Shown piece after piece: positions 1 to 9,163 of a DNA stretch of 64,000 nucleotides. The notes under the pieces are model-generated. The model did no database searches, was not told where the DNA came from, and saw only the letters and a list, made by a program, of their open reading frames with translations. The translations under genes were made by a program, and so were the position numbers. Positions within the stretch are counted from its first letter, which is position 1; each line of letters opens with the position of its first letter. This DNA comes from Hanstruepera ponticola. GTDB taxonomy: Bacteria > Bacteroidota > Bacteroidia > Flavobacteriales > Flavobacteriaceae. The stretch spans positions 186,001 to 250,000 of the forward strand of contig NZ_JABANC010000001.1 in NCBI RefSeq assembly GCF_012931685.1, written 5' to 3'.

Positions 1-1239
1 TTTTTATTCAGTAGTAATCGTCGTGCAGTGAACTGGAAAACAGTTGGTATTGGATTAGCGTTTCAACTCGTGATTGCTGTAGGTGTACTCAAAGTTCCTA
101 TCATTCAAAAAATATTTGAAACCATAGGGAAGCTTTTCATAAAAGTACTTGATTTCACTAGAGCTGGTAGTCAGTTTTTATTTGAAGGATTAGTGGTTGA
201 TATGGATACCTTTGGATTTATTTTCGCCTTTCAAGTACTACCAACCATATTATTCTTTTCAGCTTTAACATCTGTCTTATTCTATTTAGGTATCATTCAA
301 CGTGTGGTTAAGGCTTTTGGATGGTTGCTTTCTAAACTACTCAAAATTTCAGGTGCCGAAAGTTTAAGTGTTGCTGGAAACATCTTTTTAGGACAAACTG
401 AAGCACCATTATTAATAAAAGCCTATTTAGAAAAAATGACTAAATCTGAAATGCTTTTAGTCATGATTGGTGGCATGGCAACAGTAGCTGGTGCCGTTTT
501 AGCTGCGTACATTGGATTTTTAGGAGGAGATGATCCTGCTTTACGTTTAGTTTATGCAAAACACCTTTTGGCAGCTTCAGTCATGGCTGCACCAGGCGCC
601 ATTGTCATTTCAAAAATATTATACCCACAAACTGAAAAAATAAATACTGATGTTTCAGTAGAATCCGAAAAAATTGGGTCTAACTTTTTAGATGCCATTG
701 CAAATGGTACCACTGAAGGTTTACGTTTAGCTGTTAATGTTGGCGCAATGTTATTGGTTTTTGTAGCCTTTATTGCTATGCTAAATTATGGATTCTTAAA
801 AATAGGTAGTTTCTCTGGTCTTAACACGTGGATTGCTGCTAATACACCTTATCCAAATTTATCTTTAGAACTTATTTTGGGTTATATTTTTGCACCTCTT
901 ATGTGGCTTATTGGTGTAGCTAAAGAAGATATGATGATGATGGGACAATTGTTAGGCATCAAATTGGCTGCTAGTGAATTTGTTGGCTACATTCAATTAG
1001 CCGATTTAAAAAATGTGGCGAATGCAACCCATTTAAATTACAACAAATCGATTATTATGGCAACCTATATGCTATGTGGGTTTGCAAACTTTGCCTCTAT
1101 TGGTATTCAAATTGGAGGTATCGGTTCTTTGGCTCCAGGGCAACGTAAAACATTATCTGAATTCGGAATAAAAGCACTAATTGGTGGAACCATAGCGTCA
1201 TTAATTTCAGCTACAATAGCTGGAATGATAATTGGGTAA
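1..1239 (+). CDS. nupC: Concentrative nucleoside transporter, NupC/CNT family (5' end outside window)
   Basis: Inner-membrane Na+- or H+-coupled nucleoside importer of the CNT family. The reading frame is open from base 1 (F-L-F-S-S-N-R-R-A ahead of the GTG at 28), matching the interior of CNT proteins, so the true start lies upstream and GTG-28 is not the start. Family signs are many hydrophobic segments, the Q-T-E-A-P-L-L-I substrate-site motif, the FQVLPTILFFSAL gate segment, the E-F-V-G-Y motif and the C-terminal GFANFASIGIQIGG stretch. A clear terminator follows. It sits upstream of thyA, which fits nucleoside salvage beside dTMP synthesis, although the terminator suggests separate transcription. 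Confidence 0.9.
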   Translation, partial: FLFSSNRRAVNWKTVGIGLAFQLVIAVGVLKVPIIQKIFETIGKLFIKVLDFTRAGSQFLFEGLVVDMDTFGFIFAFQVLPTILFFSALTSVLFYLGIIQRVVKAFGWLLSKLLKISGAESLSVAGNIFLGQTEAPLLIKAYLEKMTKSEMLLVMIGGMATVAGAVLAAYIGFLGGDDPALRLVYAKHLLAASVMAAPGAIVISKILYPQTEKINTDVSVESEKIGSNFLDAIANGTTEGLRLAVNVGAMLLVFVAFIAMLNYGFLKIGSFSGLNTWIAANTPYPNLSLELILGYIFAPLMWLIGVAKEDMMMMGQLLGIKLAASEFVGYIQLADLKNVANATHLNYNKSIIMATYMLCGFANFASIGIQIGGIGSLAPGQRKTLSEFGIKALIGGTIASLISATIAGMIIG

Positions 1240-1267
1240 ATTAGTTAATAACTTTTAATATAATTTT

Positions 1268-1300
1268 AGGGTTGAATCGCTTTGATTTGACCCTTTTTTC
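1268..1300 (+). terminator. Rho-independent terminator after the nucleoside transporter
   Basis: Stem AGGGT (1268-1272) pairs with ACCCT (1290-1294), with an inner AATC/GATT pairing (1275-1278 with 1284-1287) and a loop at 1279-1283, followed by a run of six T. It lies between the transporter stop and thyA and shows that a possible TTG start for thyA at 1272 cannot be real. Confidence 0.75.
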
Positions 1301-1331
1301 TATTTTTATTTTTCATAAAATTAAATTGAAG

Positions 1332-2156
1332 ATGAAGCAATATCACGACCTTGTTAAGCATGTTTTAGAAAATGGTAATGAAAAGGCAGACCGCACAGGT
1401 ACTGGAACAAAAAGTGTTTTTGGTTATCAAATGCGTTTTGATTTAAGTGAGGGATTCCCAATGGTAACTACCAAGAAATTACATCTAAAGTCGATAGTTT
1501 ACGAACTACTTTGGTTTTTAAAAGGTGATACTAATATCAACTACTTAACAGAAAATGGTGTGCGTATTTGGAATGAATGGGCTGATGAAAATGGTGATTT
1601 AGGTCCTGTTTACGGTCATCAATGGCGCAACTGGAATAGTGATGATATTGATCAGATAAAAGATATTATTGAAACTTTAAAAACGAATCCTGATAGTCGT
1701 CGTATGTTGGTTTCGGCTTGGAACCCTTCGGTTCTTCCAGATACTTCAAAATCTTTTTCAGAAAATGTTGCCAATGGTAAAGCTGCATTACCACCTTGTC
1801 ACGCTTTTTTTCAGTTTTATGTAGCTAATGGCAAATTATCATGTCAATTATACCAACGTAGTGCCGATATCTTTTTAGGTGTACCTTTTAACATTGCATC
1901 TTATGCCCTATTTACCATGATGATGGCGCAAGTTTGCGGTTATGAAGCTGGTGAATTTATCCACACGTTTGGTGATGCGCATATTTACAGTAATCATTAC
2001 GAGCAATTAGAATTACAACTATCACGCGATATCAGACCGCTTCCAAAAATGATTTTAAATCCGGAAGTAAAAAATATTTTCGATTTTAATTTCGAAGATT
2101 TTACATTAGTTGACTATAATCCGCATCCACATATTAAAGGGGTTGTTGCTGTTTAG
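1332..2156 (+). CDS. thyA: Thymidylate synthase
   Basis: Converts dUMP to dTMP using 5,10-methylene-tetrahydrofolate and releases dihydrofolate, so it depends on the dihydrofolate reductase encoded at 9164. It is 274 residues against 264 in E. coli; the extra length is a short insertion around residues 137-151. Visible signatures are R-T-G-T-G-T (21-26, phosphate-binding Arg), the catalytic Cys156 in [19 protein letters not shown] and the H-I-Y-S-N-H motif. The ATG at 1332 is chosen because the frame upstream runs into the preceding terminator and the MKQYHDL start fits the family. The next gene starts 4 bases after the stop. Confidence 0.97.
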   Translation: MKQYHDLVKHVLENGNEKADRTGTGTKSVFGYQMRFDLSEGFPMVTTKKLHLKSIVYELLWFLKGDTNINYLTENGVRIWNEWADENGDLGPVYGHQWRNWNSDDIDQIKDIIETLKTNPDSRRMLVSAWNPSVLPDTSKSFSENVANGKAALPPCHAFFQFYVANGKLSCQLYQRSADIFLGVPFNIASYALFTMMMAQVCGYEAGEFIHTFGDAHIYSNHYEQLELQLSRDIRPLPKMILNPEVKNIFDFNFEDFTLVDYNPHPHIKGVVAV

Positions 2157-2160
2157 GATT

Positions 2161-2574
2161 ATGACATGTAAAACCCTTACGTTTTTATTTTTTGTTTTAT
2201 GTAAATCCTTATTTTCTCAAGAAATTTACAGTGATAAGCAATTTCCTGTATACAGAAGTTGTAATGAAACATTAAGTTATAATGCCCAAAAAGAGTGCAC
2301 CACTCAAAAAATCATGGATTATATAAAAGTAAGTATCAATTATGAGCTTGCTGATAAATTATTCCCTCTTGATAAATCTACACAGTTTCATGTAAGTTTT
2401 ACTATTAACAAAAAAGGAAAACTTGAAAACATTACCGCTAAAGCCCATAAACGTGAAATGGCAGCAGAAGCTATTCATGTTTTGAAACGCATGCCTAAAC
2501 TTAAAAAGCCTGGTTATTTAAATGGCAAACCAATTGATACGGAAATGAGCTTTTTAATAACTATTCATTTTTAA
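2161..2574 (+). CDS. Small secreted protein with TonB C-terminal-like domain
   Basis: 137 residues. Residues 1-20 form a signal peptide ending at L-F-S-Q, and the rest is a single domain resembling the TonB C-terminal fold (V-S-F-T-I-N-K-K-G-K-L, then a helix with A-A-E-A-I-H-V-L-K-R-M-P, then K-P-G-Y-L-N-G-K-P). It has no membrane anchor or proline-rich spacer as in a true energy-transducing TonB, so it is better described as a periplasmic TonB-C-like protein of unknown role. The ATG at 2161 is preferred over an in-frame ATG at 2110 inside thyA. It is probably co-transcribed with thyA and followed by a related larger gene at 2620. Confidence 0.7.
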   Translation: MTCKTLTFLFFVLCKSLFSQEIYSDKQFPVYRSCNETLSYNAQKECTTQKIMDYIKVSINYELADKLFPLDKSTQFHVSFTINKKGKLENITAKAHKREMAAEAIHVLKRMPKLKKPGYLNGKPIDTEMSFLITIHF

Positions 2575-2619
2575 ACAATAATTATTTATACCATAAATTG
2601 TAAGACCAAAATTAATTAC

Positions 2620-3753
2620 ATGAAAAAGTTACTCTTACCAGTTCTATTTATTACCTCTTTCTTTAGTTTTTGTCAGAATCATTTAGTAGCTGAAAAACCT
2701 TTATTCAATGGAGTTTCTCAAGATTTTCCTGAAAAATATAAGCTTCAAGATTTAAAATTTAAAACTCAAGATTTTATTTCAAAAAACCTTGACCAAGCAT
2801 TTATAAAAAAATTTTTACCAGTTGGAGATACTATTGAATTCAACATCCAGTACACTATAAACAAGGAAGGTCTTGTTAATCCAGAAGACATTTTTGTAAA
2901 CACAGAAGTTGATTTTTTTAATTTAAAAATAAAATCTGTTTTAGTCAAACTTCCAAAATTTAAACCAGCAACAAGTATAGGTCCAAGTAAGAATATTAAT
3001 TACACAATAAATTTTACACCAGAATTTTATGTCAATCAGCTACATAAATTAGTGCCAGTATACAGATATGACTTCCCAAATATTTCATTAGATATTTATG
3101 ATGATGAAACAGAATTATTTGAATTAGCAAAAAGTTTGGGCTATGATGTTAAATCTAAAAATAAAATTACTAATGTTGTTCATTTTGAAACGGATGAAAA
3201 TTTAAACGTAAAAAACATTCGCGTTTTTACAGAAAACAAACTTTTTTCAAAAAAAATATCTCCCTTTTTAACCAATTTAAATGAAAATGACAAAACACTT
3301 CATAGTCAGTTAAAGAAAAACACTAATTATGTGGTGTTTATTCATCTGTTTCTACGTTATAAAGAAGTTGAAATTGCTGAATTTCCAGTATTCCCCAAAT
3401 GCGAAAAATATTCAAAAAATGACAAACGGAGTAAATGTTTTGAATCAAAATTAAGTTCATTCATTTATAAAAAATTTGATGACAGGGTATTAAGTAACAT
3501 CCATTCATCTGGAGTTTTTCAAATAAGAGTGTTTTTTAAAATTGATACTACAGGTAGCATTAGCGAAGTAAAAGTTATAGCGCCTCACCCAAAACTTACC
3601 GACGAAACTAAACGAATCATGAATCTTTTACCTAAAATGATTAAACCTGGATATGATAAAGATGGCATTCCAATAAATGTTCCATTTTACATACCTATAA
3701 AGTTTGAAATTCAAAAAAATTCAACTCCAAAATTCAATCCATATAAAAATTAA
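2620..3753 (+). CDS. Secreted protein with two TonB C-terminal-like domains
   Basis: 377 residues with a signal peptide (MKKLLLPVLFITSFFSFCQN). Two segments resemble TonB-C: around residues 68-135 (F-N-I-Q-Y-T-I-N-K-E-G-L-V, then L-P-K-F-K-P-A) and around 298-370 (F-F-K-I-D-T-T-G-S-I-S-E-V, then L-L-P-K-M-I-K-P-G-Y). A less recognisable stretch separates them. It appears to be a paralogue of the single-domain protein just upstream, made by domain duplication. No TM anchor is present after signal cleavage, so direct coupling to ExbB/D is unlikely. Function unknown; exported location is inferred from the signal peptide. Confidence 0.65.
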   Translation: MKKLLLPVLFITSFFSFCQNHLVAEKPLFNGVSQDFPEKYKLQDLKFKTQDFISKNLDQAFIKKFLPVGDTIEFNIQYTINKEGLVNPEDIFVNTEVDFFNLKIKSVLVKLPKFKPATSIGPSKNINYTINFTPEFYVNQLHKLVPVYRYDFPNISLDIYDDETELFELAKSLGYDVKSKNKITNVVHFETDENLNVKNIRVFTENKLFSKKISPFLTNLNENDKTLHSQLKKNTNYVVFIHLFLRYKEVEIAEFPVFPKCEKYSKNDKRSKCFESKLSSFIYKKFDDRVLSNIHSSGVFQIRVFFKIDTTGSISEVKVIAPHPKLTDETKRIMNLLPKMIKPGYDKDGIPINVPFYIPIKFEIQKNSTPKFNPYKN

Positions 3754-3946
3754 TTTAAACTATTAGTTTTAATAAATTAGGAATATCCAACTTAAAAATA
3801 AAACTTCGATTCATATTCTGAAAAAGAATTATTAAAAATATACAGCTACGTATTAAAGGTTTTGTCGCTGTTTTAGCATTGATTGCATTTTATTTATCGC
3901 AATATTTTGTTTATCTTGATTTTTCAATCAACCATCTTATTCGCAA

Positions 3947-6088
3947 ATGTTTACAGATCAAATTCATGCAATTGTTCAAGATAACATTTCGAACGAAAAG
4001 TTTGGTGTAAGCGAACTCGCTTCTGCTTTAGGTTTAAGTAATTCTCAAACCCTTCGCAAAGTAAAAGCGGCCACAGGTAAATCTGTTAACCAATATATTA
4101 GAGAGCTTCGATTAGAAGAAGCTGCCAATTTAATTAAAACTACTGACGATACCATTGCCGAAATCTCATTTAAAGTAGGCTTCGGAAGTCCTTCCTATTT
4201 CAACAAAGCCTTTAGTAAGTATTTTAATGTCGCTCCAGGTGAATATAAAACACAACCCAATACTATTCTTTTTGAAGCTGAACAAACGGAAGATATAATT
4301 TCAACAGAGTCTACGTCTAACAACTATAAAAATTTAATACTATCAATCGCAGCAGCAATCCTTATTGTTGTTATTGGCTATGTCCTTATTAATCATTTAA
4401 ATTCAAAAGATTATTCATTAACAAACTCTATTGCAGTATTACCTTTTAAAGATTTAAGCCCAGAAGACAACCAATGGTTTTGCGATGGCGTTTCAGATAA
4501 TATTTTGCATTCTTTAGCACAAATGAATGATTTAACAGTCACTTCGTTTACCTCATCTTCTACATTTAGAGATTCAGATAAACAAATTCCTGAAATCGCA
4601 AAGGAGTTAGACGTGTCTTATATTTTAGAAGGCAGCGTTACCTTATATAACAATAAAGTTAAGATTATAGCCCAACTTATTGATGCTAATGACAATCACG
4701 TCTGGTCTAAAGAGTATAATGAAAATTTTGAGAATATTATTTCTGTGCAAAATAATGTTGCTCAAGAAGTGATGAAACAACTGAAATTTACTTTAAGCCC
4801 AAAAGAGGAAAAAATTTTAGAACATTATCCAACCAAAAACATGGAAGCTTATAGCCTACATTTAAAAGGACGTTCAGAAGATGAAGATATTCAAGTAAGA
4901 GATTTAGAGTTAAACATTAAAATGAATAAAAAAGCTGTTGCTTTAGATTCTAGTTTTTCTCAAGCTTATGCAGAAATTGCTAAATCTTATTTCCAATTAT
5001 CGTATTATCGTCCAGATTCTGTTAATGTTTTTGATTGTAGGAATAAGTCTTCATACTATCTTAATAAAACACTTGAGTTGGATAGCGATAATGCTATAGC
5101 TTGGACAATTAAAAGTTTACTATCATTTCATGTAGATTGGAAGCAAGCCAAAGTGTATATTGATAAAGCTGTTACATTAAATCCCAATGAACCATTTGCA
5201 TTAGACACAAGAGGTACTTATTATACATATGGACCAAATCGAGATTTAAAAAAAGCTTTAAAAGATTACAGGCGTGCCTTTAAATTAAATCCACTGTCCA
5301 GCATGGTTGCAATTCGTTTTTATACTAGCCTCCTTTCAAATGGTCATGTAAAAGAAGCTGCTGAATTATTAGAGAATATAAAATTTCTATACTATGAAGA
5401 ACTCGTTTACCTTCTTAATAGAAAACTTACAGTAGCCAAAAATAAAAGCTATACTACTTTATTAGCTGAAAGCAAATCTAGAATTGAAGCGCATCCTGAC
5501 AAGCCATTATATTACCTTATGTTAGCTGATGAATATGAAGGTATATGGCAAGATGATGAAAAATGTTTAGAGAATATGAAGAAAGCATATGAGTTAGATT
5601 CCAATTATATTATAGGATATTTAAATTTATTAATAAAAACAGAAAGGTATGAGGAAGCGAGTGTATTAATGAATTCTGATACATTCCAATCTAAATTTGA
5701 AAAAAAAATACGCTTAAATATGTTATGGTGGTATTATTACCGTCAAAAAAAATACACCAAAGCACTCGAGGTATTGGAAGACAGCTTATACGCAAATGAA
5801 TATCTAAAACACACCTACACTTTTGCTCAAATGGGCAACCGAAAAAAGGTGGATAGCATGAACAAAAGATATCCTTGGGGTCGAACGGTATTATTTTGGC
5901 ACGAAAATAAGGCCACTATTCATGCTGCACTAAAGGACAGAGACTCTATGTATTTTTATTTAGAAAATGTGTATGGTGATCAATCTATTCAGAATGTTAG
6001 TTGTCGCATCGAGTTTGATCCTTATAGACATGAAGAGCGCTTTAAAGCCTTTTTGCGCAAAAATTATTTACCTGTTCCTGGAGAATAG
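3947..6088 (+). CDS. Membrane-anchored AraC-type regulator with TolB-like and TPR sensor region
   Basis: 713 residues in an unusual order: AraC-type double HTH at residues 1-104 (L-A-S-A-L-G-L-S-N-S-Q-T-L-R-K and I-A-E-I-S-F-K-V-G-F-G-S-P-S-Y-F), one TM helix at about 129-150, a FlgO/TolB N-terminal-like domain at about 160-280 (S-I-A-V-L-P-F-K-D-L), then TPR-like helices to the C-terminus. The HTH should be cytoplasmic and the TPR part periplasmic, a one-component transmembrane regulator like CadC/ToxR but with an AraC head. The frame upstream of ATG-3947 reads Q-P-S-Y-S-Q before a TGA at 3917 with no start codon, so 3947 is used. Ligand and targets are not evident. Confidence 0.85.
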   Translation: MFTDQIHAIVQDNISNEKFGVSELASALGLSNSQTLRKVKAATGKSVNQYIRELRLEEAANLIKTTDDTIAEISFKVGFGSPSYFNKAFSKYFNVAPGEYKTQPNTILFEAEQTEDIISTESTSNNYKNLILSIAAAILIVVIGYVLINHLNSKDYSLTNSIAVLPFKDLSPEDNQWFCDGVSDNILHSLAQMNDLTVTSFTSSSTFRDSDKQIPEIAKELDVSYILEGSVTLYNNKVKIIAQLIDANDNHVWSKEYNENFENIISVQNNVAQEVMKQLKFTLSPKEEKILEHYPTKNMEAYSLHLKGRSEDEDIQVRDLELNIKMNKKAVALDSSFSQAYAEIAKSYFQLSYYRPDSVNVFDCRNKSSYYLNKTLELDSDNAIAWTIKSLLSFHVDWKQAKVYIDKAVTLNPNEPFALDTRGTYYTYGPNRDLKKALKDYRRAFKLNPLSSMVAIRFYTSLLSNGHVKEAAELLENIKFLYYEELVYLLNRKLTVAKNKSYTTLLAESKSRIEAHPDKPLYYLMLADEYEGIWQDDEKCLENMKKAYELDSNYIIGYLNLLIKTERYEEASVLMNSDTFQSKFEKKIRLNMLWWYYYRQKKYTKALEVLEDSLYANEYLKHTYTFAQMGNRKKVDSMNKRYPWGRTVLFWHENKATIHAALKDRDSMYFYLENVYGDQSIQNVSCRIEFDPYRHEERFKAFLRKNYLPVPGE

Positions 6089-6348
6089 GTTGCTTTTGTT
6101 TTAACTACTCTAAACAATTTGTCTTTAAAAATGGAATAAGACTTCTTTAAGTCTTGAAATGACTTCATTTTTAACATAACCCTAATCCTATATTGACTTC
6201 TAAAAGGTCATAATGCTTAAAAATTTCATTGTTGTGCTGAATATAAACAAGAGAATGCTTGTTTTTTACAAGAAAAAAATTGGTAATAGCTGTACTTTGA
6301 TAATAGAAAAAAGACAAAACGTCTCTTTAGCTATTAAAACCAATTATC

Positions 6349-9063
6349 ATGAAAAAAAGATTACTATTAAGTGCTTTGATTCTAATCTTATTGTTTATTA
6401 TCAATCCATTTGAACCTCAACATGAACCCTCAAACAAAATTGAACGCCAAGTTTTTGCTCCAACACAAAAAGGTGAAAAGAAAACTATGACCGAACGTGC
6501 AGCGTTTAGCCAAGCTCGACTCATGCACGAATACTATAGACAAGTAAATCCAATAACAGGTCAGATTTCCAAAAGTGATAAAAATCTTGAATTTGAACAA
6601 GCTAGAAATGCCACCCTAAATAACACAGATTATTTAGCAAGAAACTTAGAATCGAACTACATCAGCAGAGGACCAACTAATTTAGGTGGAAGAACGCGTA
6701 GTTTGGTAATTGACAGAAGTGACCCTTCAGACAACACCATGTTAGCAGGAGCCGTAAGTGGAGGTGTGTTTAGAACTACTAATGGTGGTGCGAGCTGGGA
6801 GAAAGTATCTCCAAATGACGAAATTCATAGTGTCACAACCATAGTACAGGATCCAAGAACTGGGTTTGAAAATGTGTGGTTCTATGGAACAGGTGAAAGC
6901 CGAGGTAATTCTGCAACTTTATCTGGCGTAGGCTTTAGAGGTCAAGGTATTTGGAAATCTATTGATGGTGGGATTTCGTGGATACAAATGTCATCTACAG
7001 CATCTCCTCAAGAAGTGTTTGATTCACCTTTTGATTACATAACGCGATTAGCAGTACATCCAATATCTGGCGATCTCTACGTTGCGATGCTTGATGAAAT
7101 TGCAAGATTTGATGGTGCTAATTGGAATACAGAAATTGCAAACCCAATTCCTTTAGCTAATTGGCCAGCCATCCCAGATATCGTTATAACAACTAACGGT
7201 AGGGTTTATGCTGCATTACCAGGACAAAGCGACACAAGTGTAGCTGGTATATGGACATCTCCTAATGGTATAGGTAATTGGACACGAATTAACGATAGCT
7301 TTTTTACACCTGCTGGAAGGATAGTGTTAGCTTTAGCTCCATCCAACCAAAACAAATTGTACACCTTATATGAGAATGGAAATATTGGAAATTGTGGTCT
7401 TACACCAGTACAAGAAGCAGATTTATGGCTTTGGGACCAGAGTAGTCAAATCTATACAGATTACACCAATGTGTTACCAGCAAACGGTGAGTGCCTCTTA
7501 ATTCAAGGTGGTTATAATTTATGTGTGAGTGTAAAGCCAGATGATGAAAACTTTGTAACAATTGGTGGGACAAGTGCTTATAAAAAAGAAGATATAACAG
7601 CCAATAGTTCTCGCTTTCAAAAAATTGGTGGTTATGGTAATTCAGATTTTGGATTCTATAATGAAGGAACTGGTGTAGTGCACCATCCAGATATTCAATA
7701 TTTAACGTTTAGTACAACAAATCCAAACAAACTATTTTCAGCCACTGATGGAGGTGTACACAGAACAGATGATATTTCAGCAAATCCAGTAGGTTGGCAG
7801 AATTTAAATAACAATTATCAAACTTATCAGTTTTATCATGTAGGTATTGATCCTTTGAATGATTCGGATATGATTATTGGTGGTGCACAAGATAATGGGA
7901 CCAATGTTGGTGGTACTGGCTTTGGTTTGCCAGATTTAACAACTCAATTACATGTCGCTGGAGGTGATGGTGTATCAGCTGTGCTTTCAAGAGATCAAGG
8001 CTGTTTTGGATTTGTCGGATATCAATTGGGACCAATTATACGAGGAACTTGTGATCTTTCATCTTCCGCAGAATTAACTCCACAAGGTTCAAGTAGTCAA
8101 TTTGTTACCTATTTTTATTTAGATCCAGATAATAATAATGCCTTGTATTATGCAGGGTTAAATACCTTATATAAAACAACCGATGCCTCTAATGTTACAC
8201 CATTCAATTGGGTAAATATGAGTGATACTTCAACAGCCTTTGGGCATACCGATAATTTCCAGACCTTTTCAGCTTCAAAAGGTACTTACGATTCATCTTC
8301 TAGCTACCTTTTAATGGGAGGAGACTCTGGTCATATTTACAGATTAGATGATCCTTGGAATAGTACAACCATTGCCGATGCTATAGATATTTCACCTTCT
8401 GATGCTACAATAGTATTTCCTTCTGTAGTTACAGGATTGGCTGTTCACCCTACAAATAATGATGTAGTGCTAGCCACCTATGCCAACTATGGGACAAATA
8501 GTATATTTATTACCACAAATGCTACGAGTAGCAGTCCTACTTGGACCTTAGTAGAACGTAACTTATCAGCACATTCTATTCGTTCGGCAGCAATCACAGA
8601 ATTAGATGGTGAAACGCTATATTTTGTAGGAACAGCAAGAGGTCTTTACAGTTCTAGTGATCCAACAACTGAAGACTGGGTACGAGAAGCGCCTGACCAA
8701 ATTGGCTATGCACTTGTAAGTTCCTTGTCATACAGACATTCAGACAACCATTTATTAATTGGAACGCATGGAAATGGCATGTATGAGGCGACATTATCGC
8801 CTTCTTTAAGCATTAATGAATTTGATGATATATCCGATAACATTTCTATTCATCCTAATCCTGTTGAATCCAATTTGAATATAAAGCTTCAAGAAAACAC
8901 TAATTATCTATCATATAAAATAATTAATTTAATTGGCCAACAAATAACAAATTCTAGTCTTTATGAACCAGTTATTGATGTTTCCTACTTAAAGGCCGGT
9001 ATCTATATTATTGAGATTTATGGAAATAATAAAAAAGGAATAAAACGATTTATAAAGAAGTGA
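6349..9063 (+). CDS. Secreted beta-propeller (BNR/sortilin-like) protein with T9SS sorting domain
   Basis: 904 residues. The N-terminal hydrophobic segment (about 4-19) acts as a signal peptide. The body contains repeated BNR/VPS10-like blades (for example G-G-V-F-R-T-T-N-G-G-A-S-W-E-K, G-I-W-K-S-I-D-G-G-I-S-W, A-T-D-G-G-V-H-R-T). The last 80 or so residues are a type A T9SS C-terminal sorting domain (I-H-P-N-P-V-E-S-N-L-N-I, L-K-A-G-I-Y-I-I-E-I, ending K-R-F-I-K-K). It should be exported by Sec, then by the type IX system, and attached to the surface or released. The substrate is unknown. It ends in a strong terminator and seems monocistronic. Confidence 0.88.
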   Translation: MKKRLLLSALILILLFIINPFEPQHEPSNKIERQVFAPTQKGEKKTMTERAAFSQARLMHEYYRQVNPITGQISKSDKNLEFEQARNATLNNTDYLARNLESNYISRGPTNLGGRTRSLVIDRSDPSDNTMLAGAVSGGVFRTTNGGASWEKVSPNDEIHSVTTIVQDPRTGFENVWFYGTGESRGNSATLSGVGFRGQGIWKSIDGGISWIQMSSTASPQEVFDSPFDYITRLAVHPISGDLYVAMLDEIARFDGANWNTEIANPIPLANWPAIPDIVITTNGRVYAALPGQSDTSVAGIWTSPNGIGNWTRINDSFFTPAGRIVLALAPSNQNKLYTLYENGNIGNCGLTPVQEADLWLWDQSSQIYTDYTNVLPANGECLLIQGGYNLCVSVKPDDENFVTIGGTSAYKKEDITANSSRFQKIGGYGNSDFGFYNEGTGVVHHPDIQYLTFSTTNPNKLFSATDGGVHRTDDISANPVGWQNLNNNYQTYQFYHVGIDPLNDSDMIIGGAQDNGTNVGGTGFGLPDLTTQLHVAGGDGVSAVLSRDQGCFGFVGYQLGPIIRGTCDLSSSAELTPQGSSSQFVTYFYLDPDNNNALYYAGLNTLYKTTDASNVTPFNWVNMSDTSTAFGHTDNFQTFSASKGTYDSSSSYLLMGGDSGHIYRLDDPWNSTTIADAIDISPSDATIVFPSVVTGLAVHPTNNDVVLATYANYGTNSIFITTNATSSSPTWTLVERNLSAHSIRSAAITELDGETLYFVGTARGLYSSSDPTTEDWVREAPDQIGYALVSSLSYRHSDNHLLIGTHGNGMYEATLSPSLSINEFDDISDNISIHPNPVESNLNIKLQENTNYLSYKIINLIGQQITNSSLYEPVIDVSYLKAGIYIIEIYGNNKKGIKRFIKK

Positions 9064-9080
9064 GTATTAATTTTATCAAA

Positions 9081-9115
9081 AAAGTGCTTTCATTTTATAG
9101 AAAGCACTTTTTTTG
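9081..9115 (+). terminator. Rho-independent terminator after the T9SS propeller gene
   Basis: Perfect stem AAAGTGCTTTC (9081-9091) with GAAAGCACTTT (9100-9110) and an 8-nt loop, followed by TTTT. Confidence 0.9.
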
Positions 9116-9163
9116 TTTGTTTAATAGCTATCTCATTAGTAGCTTGCATTATATCTCATTATT

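Noticed and set aside
3917-3946. Possible frameshift or lost start ahead of the AraC/TPR regulator
   Set aside because: The frame continues upstream as Q-P-S-Y-S-Q to a TGA with no start codon, but the HTH is complete from ATG-3947, so truncation cannot be argued.
6138-6160. AAGACTT/AAGTCTT hairpin after the AraC/TPR gene as terminator
   Set aside because: A 7-bp stem with no following T-run on either strand; left out of the feature list.
6213-6413. 66-codon plus-strand frame ahead of the T9SS propeller gene
   Set aside because: It overlaps the start of the 6349 gene, has poor codon use and no recognisable domain; the 6349 frame has a signal peptide and sorting domain.
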